Source: Silvimonas sp. JCM 19000
GTDB taxonomy: Bacteria; Pseudomonadota; Gammaproteobacteria; Burkholderiales; Chitinibacteraceae
Direction: 5' to 3'
Length of the DNA stretch: 9,733 nucleotides
Assembly: GCA_001313065.1 (NCBI GenBank)
Contig: BBFD01000152.1
Coordinates: 1-9,733, forward strand
The position numbers and the translations under genes are program-made. The notes beneath the pieces were generated by a model. The model searched no databases, was not told where the DNA came from, and saw only the letters and a list, made by a program, of their open reading frames with translations. Of this stretch, positions 1-6,130 are shown piece by piece. The stretch's first letter is position 1. Each line of letters begins with the position of its first letter.

Positions 1-436
1 CGCCCGCGCGGGCGCGCAACGGAAACACATGCCCGGGCCGGATCAGGTCTTCGGGCCGGGCGCCGTCCTTGATTGCAGCGCGGATGGTGGTCACGCGGTC
101 GCTGGCGCTTACGCCCGTGGTGGTGCCGTGGGCTGCTTCGATGCTGACGGTGAAGGCAGTCTGATAGCGGCTGCCGTTGCTGCTTACCATCGGCGGCAAC
201 GCCAGACGATCGGCAGCGGCGTCGGTCAGGCACAGGCAGACGATGCCGCTGCCTTCACGGATCATCAGGGCCATGGTTTCGGTATTGATGTGCTCGGCCG
301 CGATAATCAGATCGGCTTCATTTTCGCGATCATCATCATCCAGCAACAACACGGGGCGGCCAGCGGCCAGGGCAGCGATGGCTGCAGCCATCTGCTGGCG
401 GTCTTGTGCAGAAACAACGGGGGTTACAACAGACAT
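1..436 (-). CDS. ribB: 3,4-dihydroxy-2-butanone 4-phosphate synthase, 5' part (runs off the left edge)
   Basis: RibB converts ribulose 5-phosphate to 3,4-dihydroxy-2-butanone 4-phosphate plus formate, supplying the four-carbon unit of riboflavin. The first 145 codons are present and unbroken. Family motifs seen are the acidic metal/substrate loop [12 protein letters not shown] (residues 33-44), [13 protein letters not shown] (58-70), [22 protein letters not shown] (93-114, containing the TTTG-SA-DR signature) and [10 protein letters not shown] (133-142), whose histidine is catalytic in the family. The ATG at 436-434 is chosen because GAGGACG lies seven bases upstream and the protein begins as RibB proteins do. 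The FMN aptamer upstream independently supports the assignment. Because the gene is cut, I cannot tell whether it is stand-alone RibB or a RibBA-type fusion with a GTP cyclohydrolase II-like domain. It is one of the few genes here with no frameshift. Confidence 0.95.
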   Translation of the reverse strand, partial: MSVVTPVVSAQDRQQMAAAIAALAAGRPVLLLDDDDRENEADLIIAAEHINTETMALMIREGSGIVCLCLTDAAADRLALPPMVSSNGSRYQTAFTVSIEAAHGTTTGVSASDRVTTIRAAIKDGARPEDLIRPGHVFPLRARAG

Positions 437-443
437 AAAGAAA

Positions 444-450
444 CGTCCTC
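444..450 (-). promoter_or_regulatory. ribB ribosome binding site
   Basis: Read on the minus strand this is GAGGACG, seven bases before the ribB ATG. Its GGACG core is complementary to CGTCC at plus positions 521-525, in the loop of the upstream hairpin. It could therefore be masked by base pairing as part of riboswitch control. The pairing is seen in the sequence; its regulatory use is inferred. Confidence 0.7.
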
Positions 451-494
451 GCAATAACAAATAACGCGACAAACGTTTCAGGGCTGAATACCAA

Positions 495-561
495 GCAGGC
501 CGCGCACGCGCACAACGTGCGGACGCAATGGTCCATGCTGTAGCGCGTGCGGCTGGCCTGC
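495..561 (-). other. long stem-loop between FMN aptamer and ribB (candidate expression platform)
   Basis: Two nested inverted repeats are present. GCAGGCC (495-501) pairs with GGCCTGC (555-561), and GCACGCGC (504-511) pairs with GCGCGTGC (543-550), separated by a small asymmetric internal loop. The apical part contains a further GGAC/GTCC pairing. On the minus strand the structure lies directly after the aptamer and before the ribB ribosome binding site. The base run after it is TTGGTATT, not a clean U tract, so it is not a textbook intrinsic terminator. It could be a weak terminator, an anti-sequestor or a Rho-linked platform. Which one cannot be decided from sequence alone. Confidence 0.55.
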
Positions 562-568
562 GTACTGA

Positions 569-752
569 TCTTCTTTCATCCGGACTCTAACCGTCGGCTC
601 CGGAATGACAGATGCATTGCGCATCCGGGTCACCGGATCTGCTGACCTTGCCGTGGAGATATCGGTGATATCCGTAACAGCAAGCGCTCGCGGGCTTGGT
701 TGCATGCTGCAACCCTACCGCCGGTGGGGAATTCCACCCCGCCCTGAAGACG
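569..752 (-). promoter_or_regulatory. FMN riboswitch (RFN element) controlling ribB
   Basis: Read on the minus strand, the conserved RFN blocks occur in order. They are TCTTCAGGGCGGGGTGGAAT, then TCCCCACCGGCGGTA, AGCCCGCGAGCG, GGTCAGCAGATCCGGTG, and finally TTCCGGAGCCGACGGTTAGA followed by GTCCGGATGAAAGAAGA. The closing P1 helix is TCTTC (minus reading of 746-750) with GAAGA (minus reading of 569-573). The variable arm between the ACCGGCGGTA and AGCCCGCGAGCG blocks is a GGTTGCAGCATGCAACC hairpin. In this family FMN binding represses downstream riboflavin genes, which fits the ribB gene beginning about 130 bases further on. The aptamer boundary is good to a few bases; the downstream switching mechanism is uncertain. 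Confidence 0.96.
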
Positions 753-758
753 TACCAT

Positions 759-775
759 CCGGCTACAATAGCCGG
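759..775. repeat. perfect inverted repeat holding overlapping -10-like boxes in the divergent ribB/ruvB region
   Basis: CCGGCTA-CAA-TAGCCGG is a 7-bp perfect inverted repeat with a three-base centre. It contains TACAAT (764-769) on the plus strand, pointing towards ruvB, and TATTGT (770-765) on the minus strand, pointing into the riboswitch and ribB. I see no convincing -35 box at standard spacing for either, so the promoter reading is tentative. The repeat could instead be an operator, or chance. It lies just upstream of the 5' end of the aptamer. Confidence 0.3.
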
Positions 776-819
776 GCTCGCCAGTCTACACGCGACTGCG
801 CCGTTACCGGAACACTCTT

Positions 820-1868
820 ATGATCGAAACAGACGCCCTTTCTGCCGCCCCGCCTGAGCGCTTGATTACCGCCAAGGCCTTGTCGCAGCAAGAAGAACAG
901 CTCGAACGTGCGCTGCGCCCCAAGCTGCTGGATGAATACGTCGGCCAGAAAAAAGCGCGTGGCCAGCTCGAGATTTTTTTTATCGAAGCAGCCAAGAAGC
1001 GCGGCGAGGCGCTGGACCATGTTTTGCTGTTCGGCCCCCCCGGCTTGGGCAAGACCACGCTGGCGCACATCATCTCGCGTGAACTGGGCGTCAACTTGCG
1101 CCAGACCAGTGGCCCGGTGCTGGAACGCGCGGGCGATCTGGCCGCTTTGCTCACCAATCTTGAGCCGCATGACGTGTTGTTTATTGATGAAATTCATCGT
1201 TTATCGCCGGTGGTGGAAGAAATCCTCTATCCCGCACTCGAAGATTTTCAGCTCGACATCATGATCGGTGAAGGCCCGGCCGCGCGGTCGGTCAAACTCG
1301 ATTTACCCCCGTTTACCCTGGTGGGTGCCACCACGCGTGCGGGCATGCTCACCAACCCGTTGCGCGACCGCTTTGGCATTGTGGCGCGCCTGGAGTTTTA
1401 CACGCCGGAAGAGCTGACCCGCATCGTGGAGCGCTCGGCGGGCTGATGGAAGTCAACATGGACGCCGCTGGTGCGTTTGAGATTGCACGGCGTTCCCGTG
1501 GTACGCCCCGCATTGCCAACCGCTTGCTGCGCCGGGTGCGCGATTACGCCGAGGTCAAAGCCGACGGCCGCGTGACGGCAGAAGTGGCGGATGCCGCGCT
1601 GTTGATGCTGGATGTCGATCATATCGGCCTCGACGTGATGGACCGTAAACTGCTGGAAGCCGTGATCACCAAATTTGGGGGCGGCCCGGTCGGGCTGGAT
1701 AACGTGGCTGCGGCGATCGGTGAGGCTTCGGACACGATTGAAGATGTATTGGAACCGTATCTGATCCAGCAGGGTCTACTGCAACGCACGCCGCGCGGGC
1801 GCATGGCCACCTTGTCGGCATATCAGCATTTCGGACTAAACCCGCCGACAAATAGCGCCAATGACTGA
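820..1868 (+). CDS. ruvB: Holliday junction branch migration ATPase RuvB, with one frameshift
   Basis: RuvB is the hexameric AAA+ motor that, with RuvA, drives branch migration of Holliday junctions. Visible motifs are Walker [10 protein letters not shown] (residues 72-80), Walker [11 protein letters not shown] (119-128), sensor 1 GATTRAG (169-175) and the arginine-finger region LRDRFG (181-186). The C-terminal winged helix is represented by [16 protein letters not shown] and [12 protein letters not shown]. The reading frame stops at the TGA at 1444-1446 after RIVERSAG. The family sequence resumes one frame over with [20 protein letters not shown], so one base (probably C or T in a GGC-TG context near 1443) is missing. 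Corrected length is 349 residues, normal for RuvB. The ATG at 820 has only a weak upstream GGA. Neither ruvA nor ruvC is adjacent; ribB diverges upstream instead. The break is more likely a sequence error than a lesion. Confidence 0.95.
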
Positions 1869-1871
1869 CGC

Positions 1872-1904
1872 CGCGGCCGTAAATTTTAAATAATGATGGC
1901 CGCG
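1872..1904 (+). other. hairpin in the ruvB-tolQ gap
   Basis: CGCGGCC (1872-1878) and GGCCGCG (1898-1904) form a 7-bp stem around an A/T-rich 19-base loop. It starts just after the ruvB stop codon. There is no T tract after it, so it is not a standard intrinsic terminator. The rest of the gap, to 1970, is A/T-rich (for example TAAAAT at 1933-1938 and a repeated TTGATC at 1940 and 1949). It could hold the tol operon promoter, but I cannot place a convincing -35/-10 pair. A ybgC gene, common at this position in other proteobacteria, is absent. Confidence 0.4.
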
Positions 1905-1970
1905 CGACATACTAATCTTGTAAGCAAACGCATAAAATATTGATCTTGTTGATCAGGAAGGGATTCAACC

Positions 1971-2648
1971 GTGGAAGTGGGTTCAGAAGATCTATCGATT
2001 CTGTCTTTGATTTCGCACGCCAGCCCCGTGGTACAGGGCGTGATGGCGATCCTGGTGGTGGTGTCATTGCTGAGCTGGTGGCGGATTTTCAGCAAGTTTT
2101 TTTGTTATCAGCAGCACGCGCAAGCACACCAATGAATTTGAAGACCGCTTCTGGAGTGGCTCTGATCTGAACGCGCTGTACGAGCAAGTACGCCGCGGCA
2201 CGCCTAACGGTCAGGAACGCATTTTCGTCGCCGGTTTCTCGGAATTCCTCAAGCTGCGCCAGAAAGGCGGCATGGAATTATCCGACGTGATGGAAGGCAC
2301 CCGCCGTGCCATGCGCGCCAGCCTGCAGCGCGAACTCGATTATCTGGACAAGCACAATTCGTTTCTGGCTTCTGCCGGTTCGGTCAGCCCGTATGTGGGT
2401 CTGTTCGGCACGGTGTGGGCATCATGCATGCCTTCAGCGGGCTGGCCAATGTGGGCCAGGCAACGCTGGCCAACGTGGCGCCCGGCATTGCCGAGGCGCT
2501 GGTGGCAACGGCCATCGGCCTGTTTGCGGCGATTCCGGCTGTGGTGGCCTACAACAGTTTTGCGCACGATGTGGACCAGTTGGCCAATCGTTACGAGAGC
2601 TTTATTGAAGAGTTCTCCAACATTCTGCAGCGCCAGGCAGCACGGTAA
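1971..2648 (+). CDS. tolQ: Tol-Pal motor subunit TolQ, with two frameshifts
   Basis: TolQ is the polytopic inner-membrane subunit (ExbB/MotA family) that forms the proton channel with TolR and energises TolA. Helix 1 is about residues 18-38 ([20 protein letters not shown]). The paired C-terminal helices carry [19 protein letters not shown] and [20 protein letters not shown], with the conserved pore threonines at about 147 and 180. The start is GTG at 1971, seven bases after AGGAAGGGA. Two single-base breaks are seen. An extra T lies in the T7 run at 2097-2103, and a G is missing at 2417-2419 (TGGGC where TGGGGC is needed for TVWGIMH). The middle section reads [20 protein letters not shown] in its own frame. 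Corrected length is 225 residues, standard for the family. First gene of the tol cluster, with tolR 12 bases downstream. Confidence 0.95.
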
Positions 2649-2660
2649 AAGGAAGCGAGC

Positions 2661-3072
2661 ATGGCTAGAAGCCGCCGTCCCCGTCGCGCCATGAATGCCA
2701 TTAACGTCGTACCGTATATCGACGTGATGCTGGTGCTGCTGGTGATTTTTATGGTGACCACTCCGATGATGCAAACCGGCGTGGTTAATCTGCCCTCGGT
2801 GGGCAAAGCCGATAAACAGGTCGATGCCCAACCGGTGTTTGTCGAGATTGCTGCTGATGGCGCAATCAAGATCAATGACAAGGGCGTGACCGAATCGACG
2901 CCCGACGTCAAAGGCCTGGCCGAGCTGGTTAAAAGCCATCTGGCGCGGCGGCTGATCGCCCGGTGGTAATCGCTGCTGACAAGGCTGTGCGCTATGAGCC
3001 GTGGTCAACGCCATGGACGTGCTCAAGCAGGCAGGCATTGCCCGCGTCGGTCTGAAGGTGAATACGCACTGA
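2661..3072 (+). CDS. tolR: Tol-Pal motor subunit TolR, with two frameshifts
   Basis: TolR (ExbD/MotB family) has one inner-membrane helix and a periplasmic domain, and couples proton flow through TolQ to TolA. The N-terminus is basic ([15 protein letters not shown]). The transmembrane helix is about residues 17-36, with the conserved protonatable aspartate in [15 protein letters not shown] at residue 21. The first frame ends at the TAA at 2967-2969. The family sequence continues as [16 protein letters not shown] after restoring one base near 2946-2953. It then continues as [20 protein letters not shown] after restoring a G at about 3000 (CCGTGG where CCGGTGG is needed). The corrected protein is 137 residues and ends in VNTH at the TGA at 3070-3072, which overlaps the tolA ATG by one base. 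AAGGAAG precedes the start. Translational coupling to tolA is likely. Confidence 0.93.
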
Positions 3073-3957
3073 TGGTGGCTGCCGACCAACGTCCCGCCCG
3101 TCCGCAAGAAGAACACCCGCTGGTGTCGCTATCGCTGGCGCTGGGCGTCCATGTTTTGTTCGTGGTGTTTTTTGTTGATTTCGGTGCAGTGGCAAACGCA
3201 TAAGTCCGAGCCGGTGCAGGTGGAATTGTGGGGTGGCCCGCCGCCGGCCGAAAAAAAAGCCGTGGAACCAGAACCGCCCAAAGTGGTCAAGGAGAAGGTC
3301 GCGCCCGAGGTGCAGGCCAAAGTCGAGCCCAAACCGGATATCCAGACGGAAAAAAAAGTGAAGGTGGTGCCCACGCCCCGCCCCACCCCGAAACCAACGC
3401 CGACGCCCAAGCCGACCCCAACGCCCAAGCCGACTCCGGCACCGACGCCCAGGCCCACGCCCGCGCCGAAACCGGAGCCGACCAAAGCGCCCAAGGTAGA
3501 ACCAACCAAGGCACCGAAGCCGACGCCGGTTAAAAAAAACCAGCGAGTTTGATTCTTTGCTGTCGACCAATTCGTTGACCACCGACAGCAAGCCCAATGG
3601 CAAAGCCGGTGGCAAGGGTGTTAATCCGGATGCAGTGACCAACAATGGCGTAGGCCCGGGTAAGGGCGGCGCAGGTGGTTCCGGTGGCTATATCGATGGA
3701 TTGCGTTCGTTGTTGCGCTCGCGCCTGGTGTATTCGGATGACGCAGGCAACCCGTCGGTGCAGGTCCGGATTACGGTGTTGCCGGATGGCAGCATCCAGA
3801 ATGTAGAAGTCATCAAATCCAGCGGCGATGCCGCGTATGCCGACGCGTCAAACGCGCGATTGTAGGGCTGGACCGGTTGCCGCCGCGTCCGGGTAACGCA
3901 GCGTTTACCGGCGAATGGCGCACGCTGACACCGACGTTCCGCCTGAAGGACCAGTAA
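3072..3957 (+). CDS. tolA: Tol-Pal envelope-spanning protein TolA, Pro/Thr-rich stalk, with three frameshifts
   Basis: TolA is anchored in the inner membrane, energised by TolQR, and reaches across the periplasm to TolB/Pal. The corrected protein is 294 residues. It has a cytoplasmic N-terminus, one membrane helix (about 17-40), a [10 protein letters not shown] segment, and a charged Lys/Glu/Pro stretch (59-99). A Pro/Thr/Lys/Ala repeat follows (100-153), then a Gly/Ser/Asn linker (about 172-205) and the C-terminal TolA domain ([37 protein letters not shown], ending [11 protein letters not shown]). Three breaks are seen. There is an extra T in the T6 run at 3168-3173, an extra A in the A8 run at 3532-3539, and a missing G at about 3847 (GCGTC where GCGGTC is needed for DAVKRAIVG). 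The ATG overlaps the tolR stop. A TonB identity was considered because of the stalk, but the gene position and C-terminus fit TolA. Confidence 0.92.
3370..3528 (+). repeat. degenerate repeat encoding the TolA Pro-Thr/Lys stalk
   Basis: This stretch encodes residues 100-152 of TolA, built from [12 protein letters not shown] and EPTKAPK units. At DNA level the clearest copies are 18-base units of the type ACGCCCAAGCCGACCCCA around 3399-3450. The rest is degenerate. The periodicity is coding (dipeptide Pro-X), not a mobile or CRISPR repeat. Such repeats can vary in copy number and can be misassembled. Confidence 0.8.
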
Positions 3958-4056
3958 GCCGCAAGGCTTGCCGGTGCAGGCGATCAGTAAAGACATGCAC
4001 GACGAGAGCGGCTCCAGCTCGCCGGGGAATACCAACCATAACAAGGAGAACGGCCT

Positions 4057-5328
4057 GTGTTGTCACGCTTTACCCGTTTACTCGCATCCGCCCTGCTGGT
4101 CGCCAGCGCGGCGGCGCATGCTGATATTTCGTTTGATGTGGTCGGTGTCGGTGCCAATCAGTACCCGATTGCCATCGCGCCATTCCAGAACGAAGTGCAG
4201 CAAGCCCAACCCGTCACGCCTGTCATTCACGACGATCTGGCGCGCAGCGGTTTGTTCAAGGTGATCAATGGCGGCGACTTGTCGCCGGTGCCGTACCAGC
4301 CCGAGCAAGTGAGCTATCCCGCCGTCACTGCCAAAGGCGCACAGACCATTCTTATCGGCAAGGTCACGCCCAACGGCAATCAGGTCACCATACGCGTCTG
4401 GCTGCAGGACGCGGCCAGCCGTTCCTCGCTGATCTCCTATGAAGAAACCGTACCGGCCACCAGCACCCGTCGTGTCGCGCACAAGATTGCCGACATGATT
4501 CTGCAAAAGGTGGCGGGGATTTCGGGCATGTTCAATTCGCGCATTGCTTATGTCATCAAGACCGGCAAGCGCTATGAACTGCAAGTGGCCGATGCCGATG
4601 GGTATGGCGCGCAGGCCATCCTGGTCTCCAATCAGCCCATCATGTCGCCCAAGTGGTCGCCCGATGGCAGCAAGCTGGCCTATGTGTCGTTCGAAAAACA
4701 AAAGCCCATCGTCTATGTGCAGGATCTGAGCGGTGGTCGCCGTTGGGAAGCCGCCAGCTTCAAGGGCAGCAATTCGGCACCCGCCTGGTCCACCGACGGC
4801 AGCAAGCTGGCGGTGACGCTGACGCGGGAAAGCGGTTCGCAAATATTCCTCGTGCCGTCCGGCGGTGGTGGCGGTTCGCAACGCATCAGCAGCAGTGGCG
4901 ATATCAATACCGAGCCGTTCTATGCGCCTGATGGCAGCATCATCTTTACTTCGGATCGCGGCGGTAGCCCGCAGATCTATCGCATGTCCGCCAGCGGCGG
5001 CAATGCAGAACGCCTGACTTTCCAGGGTAGCTATAACGCTTCCGGCAAGCTCAGCCCCGACGGTAAAACCCTGGTCTTTATTACCCAGACCAGCGGTTAC
5101 CACGTTGCTGTCATGGATATGGCCAGCCGCCAGGTCCAGGTTCTGACCGACAGCAACCGCGACGATTCACCCACGTTTGCACCCAACGGCCGCATGGTGC
5201 TGTACGAAACACAAGCCGGTGGCCGCGGCGCTCTGGCCGCTGTATCCAGCGATGGTCGGGTCAAAGTGCGCCTGAAGGCGCAAACGGGTGATGTCCGGCA
5301 GCCGGCATGGGGGCCGCTGCTGAAGTAA
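4057..5328 (+). CDS. tolB: Tol-Pal periplasmic beta-propeller protein TolB
   Basis: TolB is a secreted periplasmic protein that binds Pal and TolA. It has a Sec signal peptide (residues 1-22, positive start MLSRFTR, cleavage after AHA, mature DISFDVVGVG). An N-terminal domain (about 23-155) includes IAIAPFQNE. A six-bladed propeller follows, with repeated SPDG-type blades: SPKWSPDGSKLAYVS (197-211), APAWSTDGSKLAVTL (241-255), EPFYAPDGSIIFTSD (286-300), GKLSPDGKTLVFIT (330-343) and SPTFAPNGRMVLYET (371-385). Full length is 423 residues with no frameshift, a usual TolB size. The GTG at 4057 is chosen because AAGGAG (4042-4047) is nine bases upstream and it begins the signal peptide. It lies 99 bases after tolA and 110 before pal. 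Confidence 0.97.
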   Translation: MLSRFTRLLASALLVASAAAHADISFDVVGVGANQYPIAIAPFQNEVQQAQPVTPVIHDDLARSGLFKVINGGDLSPVPYQPEQVSYPAVTAKGAQTILIGKVTPNGNQVTIRVWLQDAASRSSLISYEETVPATSTRRVAHKIADMILQKVAGISGMFNSRIAYVIKTGKRYELQVADADGYGAQAILVSNQPIMSPKWSPDGSKLAYVSFEKQKPIVYVQDLSGGRRWEAASFKGSNSAPAWSTDGSKLAVTLTRESGSQIFLVPSGGGGGSQRISSSGDINTEPFYAPDGSIIFTSDRGGSPQIYRMSASGGNAERLTFQGSYNASGKLSPDGKTLVFITQTSGYHVAVMDMASRQVQVLTDSNRDDSPTFAPNGRMVLYETQAGGRGALAAVSSDGRVKVRLKAQTGDVRQPAWGPLLK

Positions 5329-5438
5329 CCGGATGTTGGTTGTCGCGGGCTCGCGGTGACGCGGCCGGCGATGGTTCCGGCTGTTGTTGAGGGCGACGTC
5401 ACTGCCGCCAACTGCTATTGCACCTTTGGAGAATCAAG

Positions 5439-5972
5439 ATGAAAAAAATTGCCATGAGCGCTCTGCTCGCTGCCCTGCTGGCTGCGTGTGCCAGCAACCC
5501 GAAACCGGCTCCGGTCACCACTGCACCGGCTCCGGCTGCTGCAACTGACAACACCAATACCGCACCCGCTACGGTGGATCTGACCCAAGGCCAGAACAAG
5601 CCGGGCTATAGCGAACTGACTGACCCGAACAACATCCTGTCGCAACGTCGCGTGTACTTCGACTTTGACTCGTATGTGGTCAACGACAAGTACAACGAGC
5701 TGGTACAAGCCCACGCCAAATACCTGCTGGCGCACAAGGATGCCAAGGTCATCCTGCAAGGCAATACCGATTCGCGCGGTACCGCTGAATACAATATCTC
5801 GCTGGGCCAGAAGCGTGCCGAAGCCGTCAAGAAACTGATGAGCGCGCTGGGCGTGCCGGACAGCCAGATCGAAACCGTGAGCTTTGGTAAAGAAAAGCCG
5901 GCTGAACCGGGTGATACCGAAGAAGCATGGTCGCGTAACCGTCGTACCGAAATCGTCTATCAAGGCGAATAA
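5439..5972 (+). CDS. pal: peptidoglycan-associated outer-membrane lipoprotein Pal
   Basis: Pal is an outer-membrane lipoprotein that binds peptidoglycan and TolB, tethering the outer membrane to the wall. It has a lipoprotein signal, MKKIAMSALLAALLAAC, with lipobox LAAC and the lipidated cysteine at residue 17. A Pro/Ala/Thr-rich linker (20-47) leads to an OmpA-like domain (about 70-177): RRVYFDFDSYVV, ILQGNTDSRGTAEYNISLG and SRNRRTEIVY. The GNTD-RG and R-A-V residues of the peptidoglycan-binding face are present. The ATG at 5439 is preferred over an in-frame start at 5418, because GGAGA lies upstream and the lipoprotein signal starts there. Length is 177 residues, typical. The A7 run straight after the start codon is in frame, so this homopolymer is not miscounted. 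Confidence 0.97.
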   Translation: MKKIAMSALLAALLAACASNPKPAPVTTAPAPAAATDNTNTAPATVDLTQGQNKPGYSELTDPNNILSQRRVYFDFDSYVVNDKYNELVQAHAKYLLAHKDAKVILQGNTDSRGTAEYNISLGQKRAEAVKKLMSALGVPDSQIETVSFGKEKPAEPGDTEEAWSRNRRTEIVYQGE

Positions 5973-5990
5973 GCCCGGGCCTTCGGGCTT
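5971..5990 (+). other. short hairpin at the 3' end of pal
   Basis: AAGCCCG (5971-5977) and CGGGCTT (5984-5990) form a 7-bp stem with a six-base loop, overlapping the pal stop codon. It has no T tract after it. It may stabilise the pal message or act as a weak pause. A true terminator role is not supported. Confidence 0.4.
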
Positions 5991-6006
5991 CTGGCTGGCA
6001 GCGCGC

Positions 6007-6034
6007 CGCGGTCACCGTCTTCCCGGTGGCCGCG
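6007..6034 (+). other. strong GC hairpin in the pal-cpoB gap
   Basis: CGCGGTCACCG (6007-6017) pairs with CGGTGGCCGCG (6024-6034): 11 bp with one G-U wobble and a six-base loop TCTTCC. There is no T tract after it. Its position between the very highly expressed lipoprotein gene pal and the following terminator suggests a 3' mRNA-protecting structure. That role is inferred. Confidence 0.5.
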
Positions 6035-6068
6035 CCGCTTGCCCGGTATCGCAAAAGTGCCTATCGTG

Positions 6069-6111
6069 CAGCGTTGGGCTGGCGGCTGGCCAGCTACAAC
6101 GCTGTTTTTTT
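6069..6111 (+). terminator. intrinsic terminator between pal and cpoB
   Basis: CAGCGTTG (6069-6076) pairs with CAACGCTG (6097-6104). Inside it, GCTGGC (6078-6083) pairs with GCCAGC (6089-6094) around a five-base loop, so the two helices stack with only a tiny internal loop. A T7 run (6105-6111) follows at once. This is a complete Rho-independent terminator. It ends 19 bases before the cpoB start codon, leaving no room for a cpoB promoter after it. cpoB must therefore rely on read-through. Confidence 0.85.
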
Positions 6112-6130
6112 AACTGCAGACCGGTGAGAA

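Noticed and set aside
1..14. 14-bp perfect palindrome CGCCCGCGCGGGCG at the window edge
   Set aside because: It lies inside ribB coding Arg-Ala-Arg-Ala-Gly and is easily produced by GC-rich codons. No flanking context is available.
2097..2103. Programmed ribosomal frameshift at the T7 run in tolQ
   Set aside because: tolQ needs a second, opposite correction further on, and neighbouring genes show the same kind of break. A recoding site would not explain the set.
2340..3116. 258-codon open frame on the minus strand over tolQ/tolR
   Set aside because: It spans two frameshifted conserved genes on the other strand and has no family motif or ribosome binding site.
3370..3528. CRISPR-like or mobile repeat
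   Set aside because: The units are degenerate, have no spacers, and encode an in-frame Pro/Thr/Lys stalk of TolA.
3958..4056. Possible small gene between tolA and tolB
   Set aside because: It holds only the tolB ribosome binding site and a short GCAAG/CTTGC repeat. Open frames across it are continuations or shadows of tolA and tolB.
4078..5103. 341-codon open frame on the minus strand opposite tolB
   Set aside because: It is the antisense shadow of an intact, full-length tolB. The translation has no recognisable domain and is explained by GC-rich codon structure.
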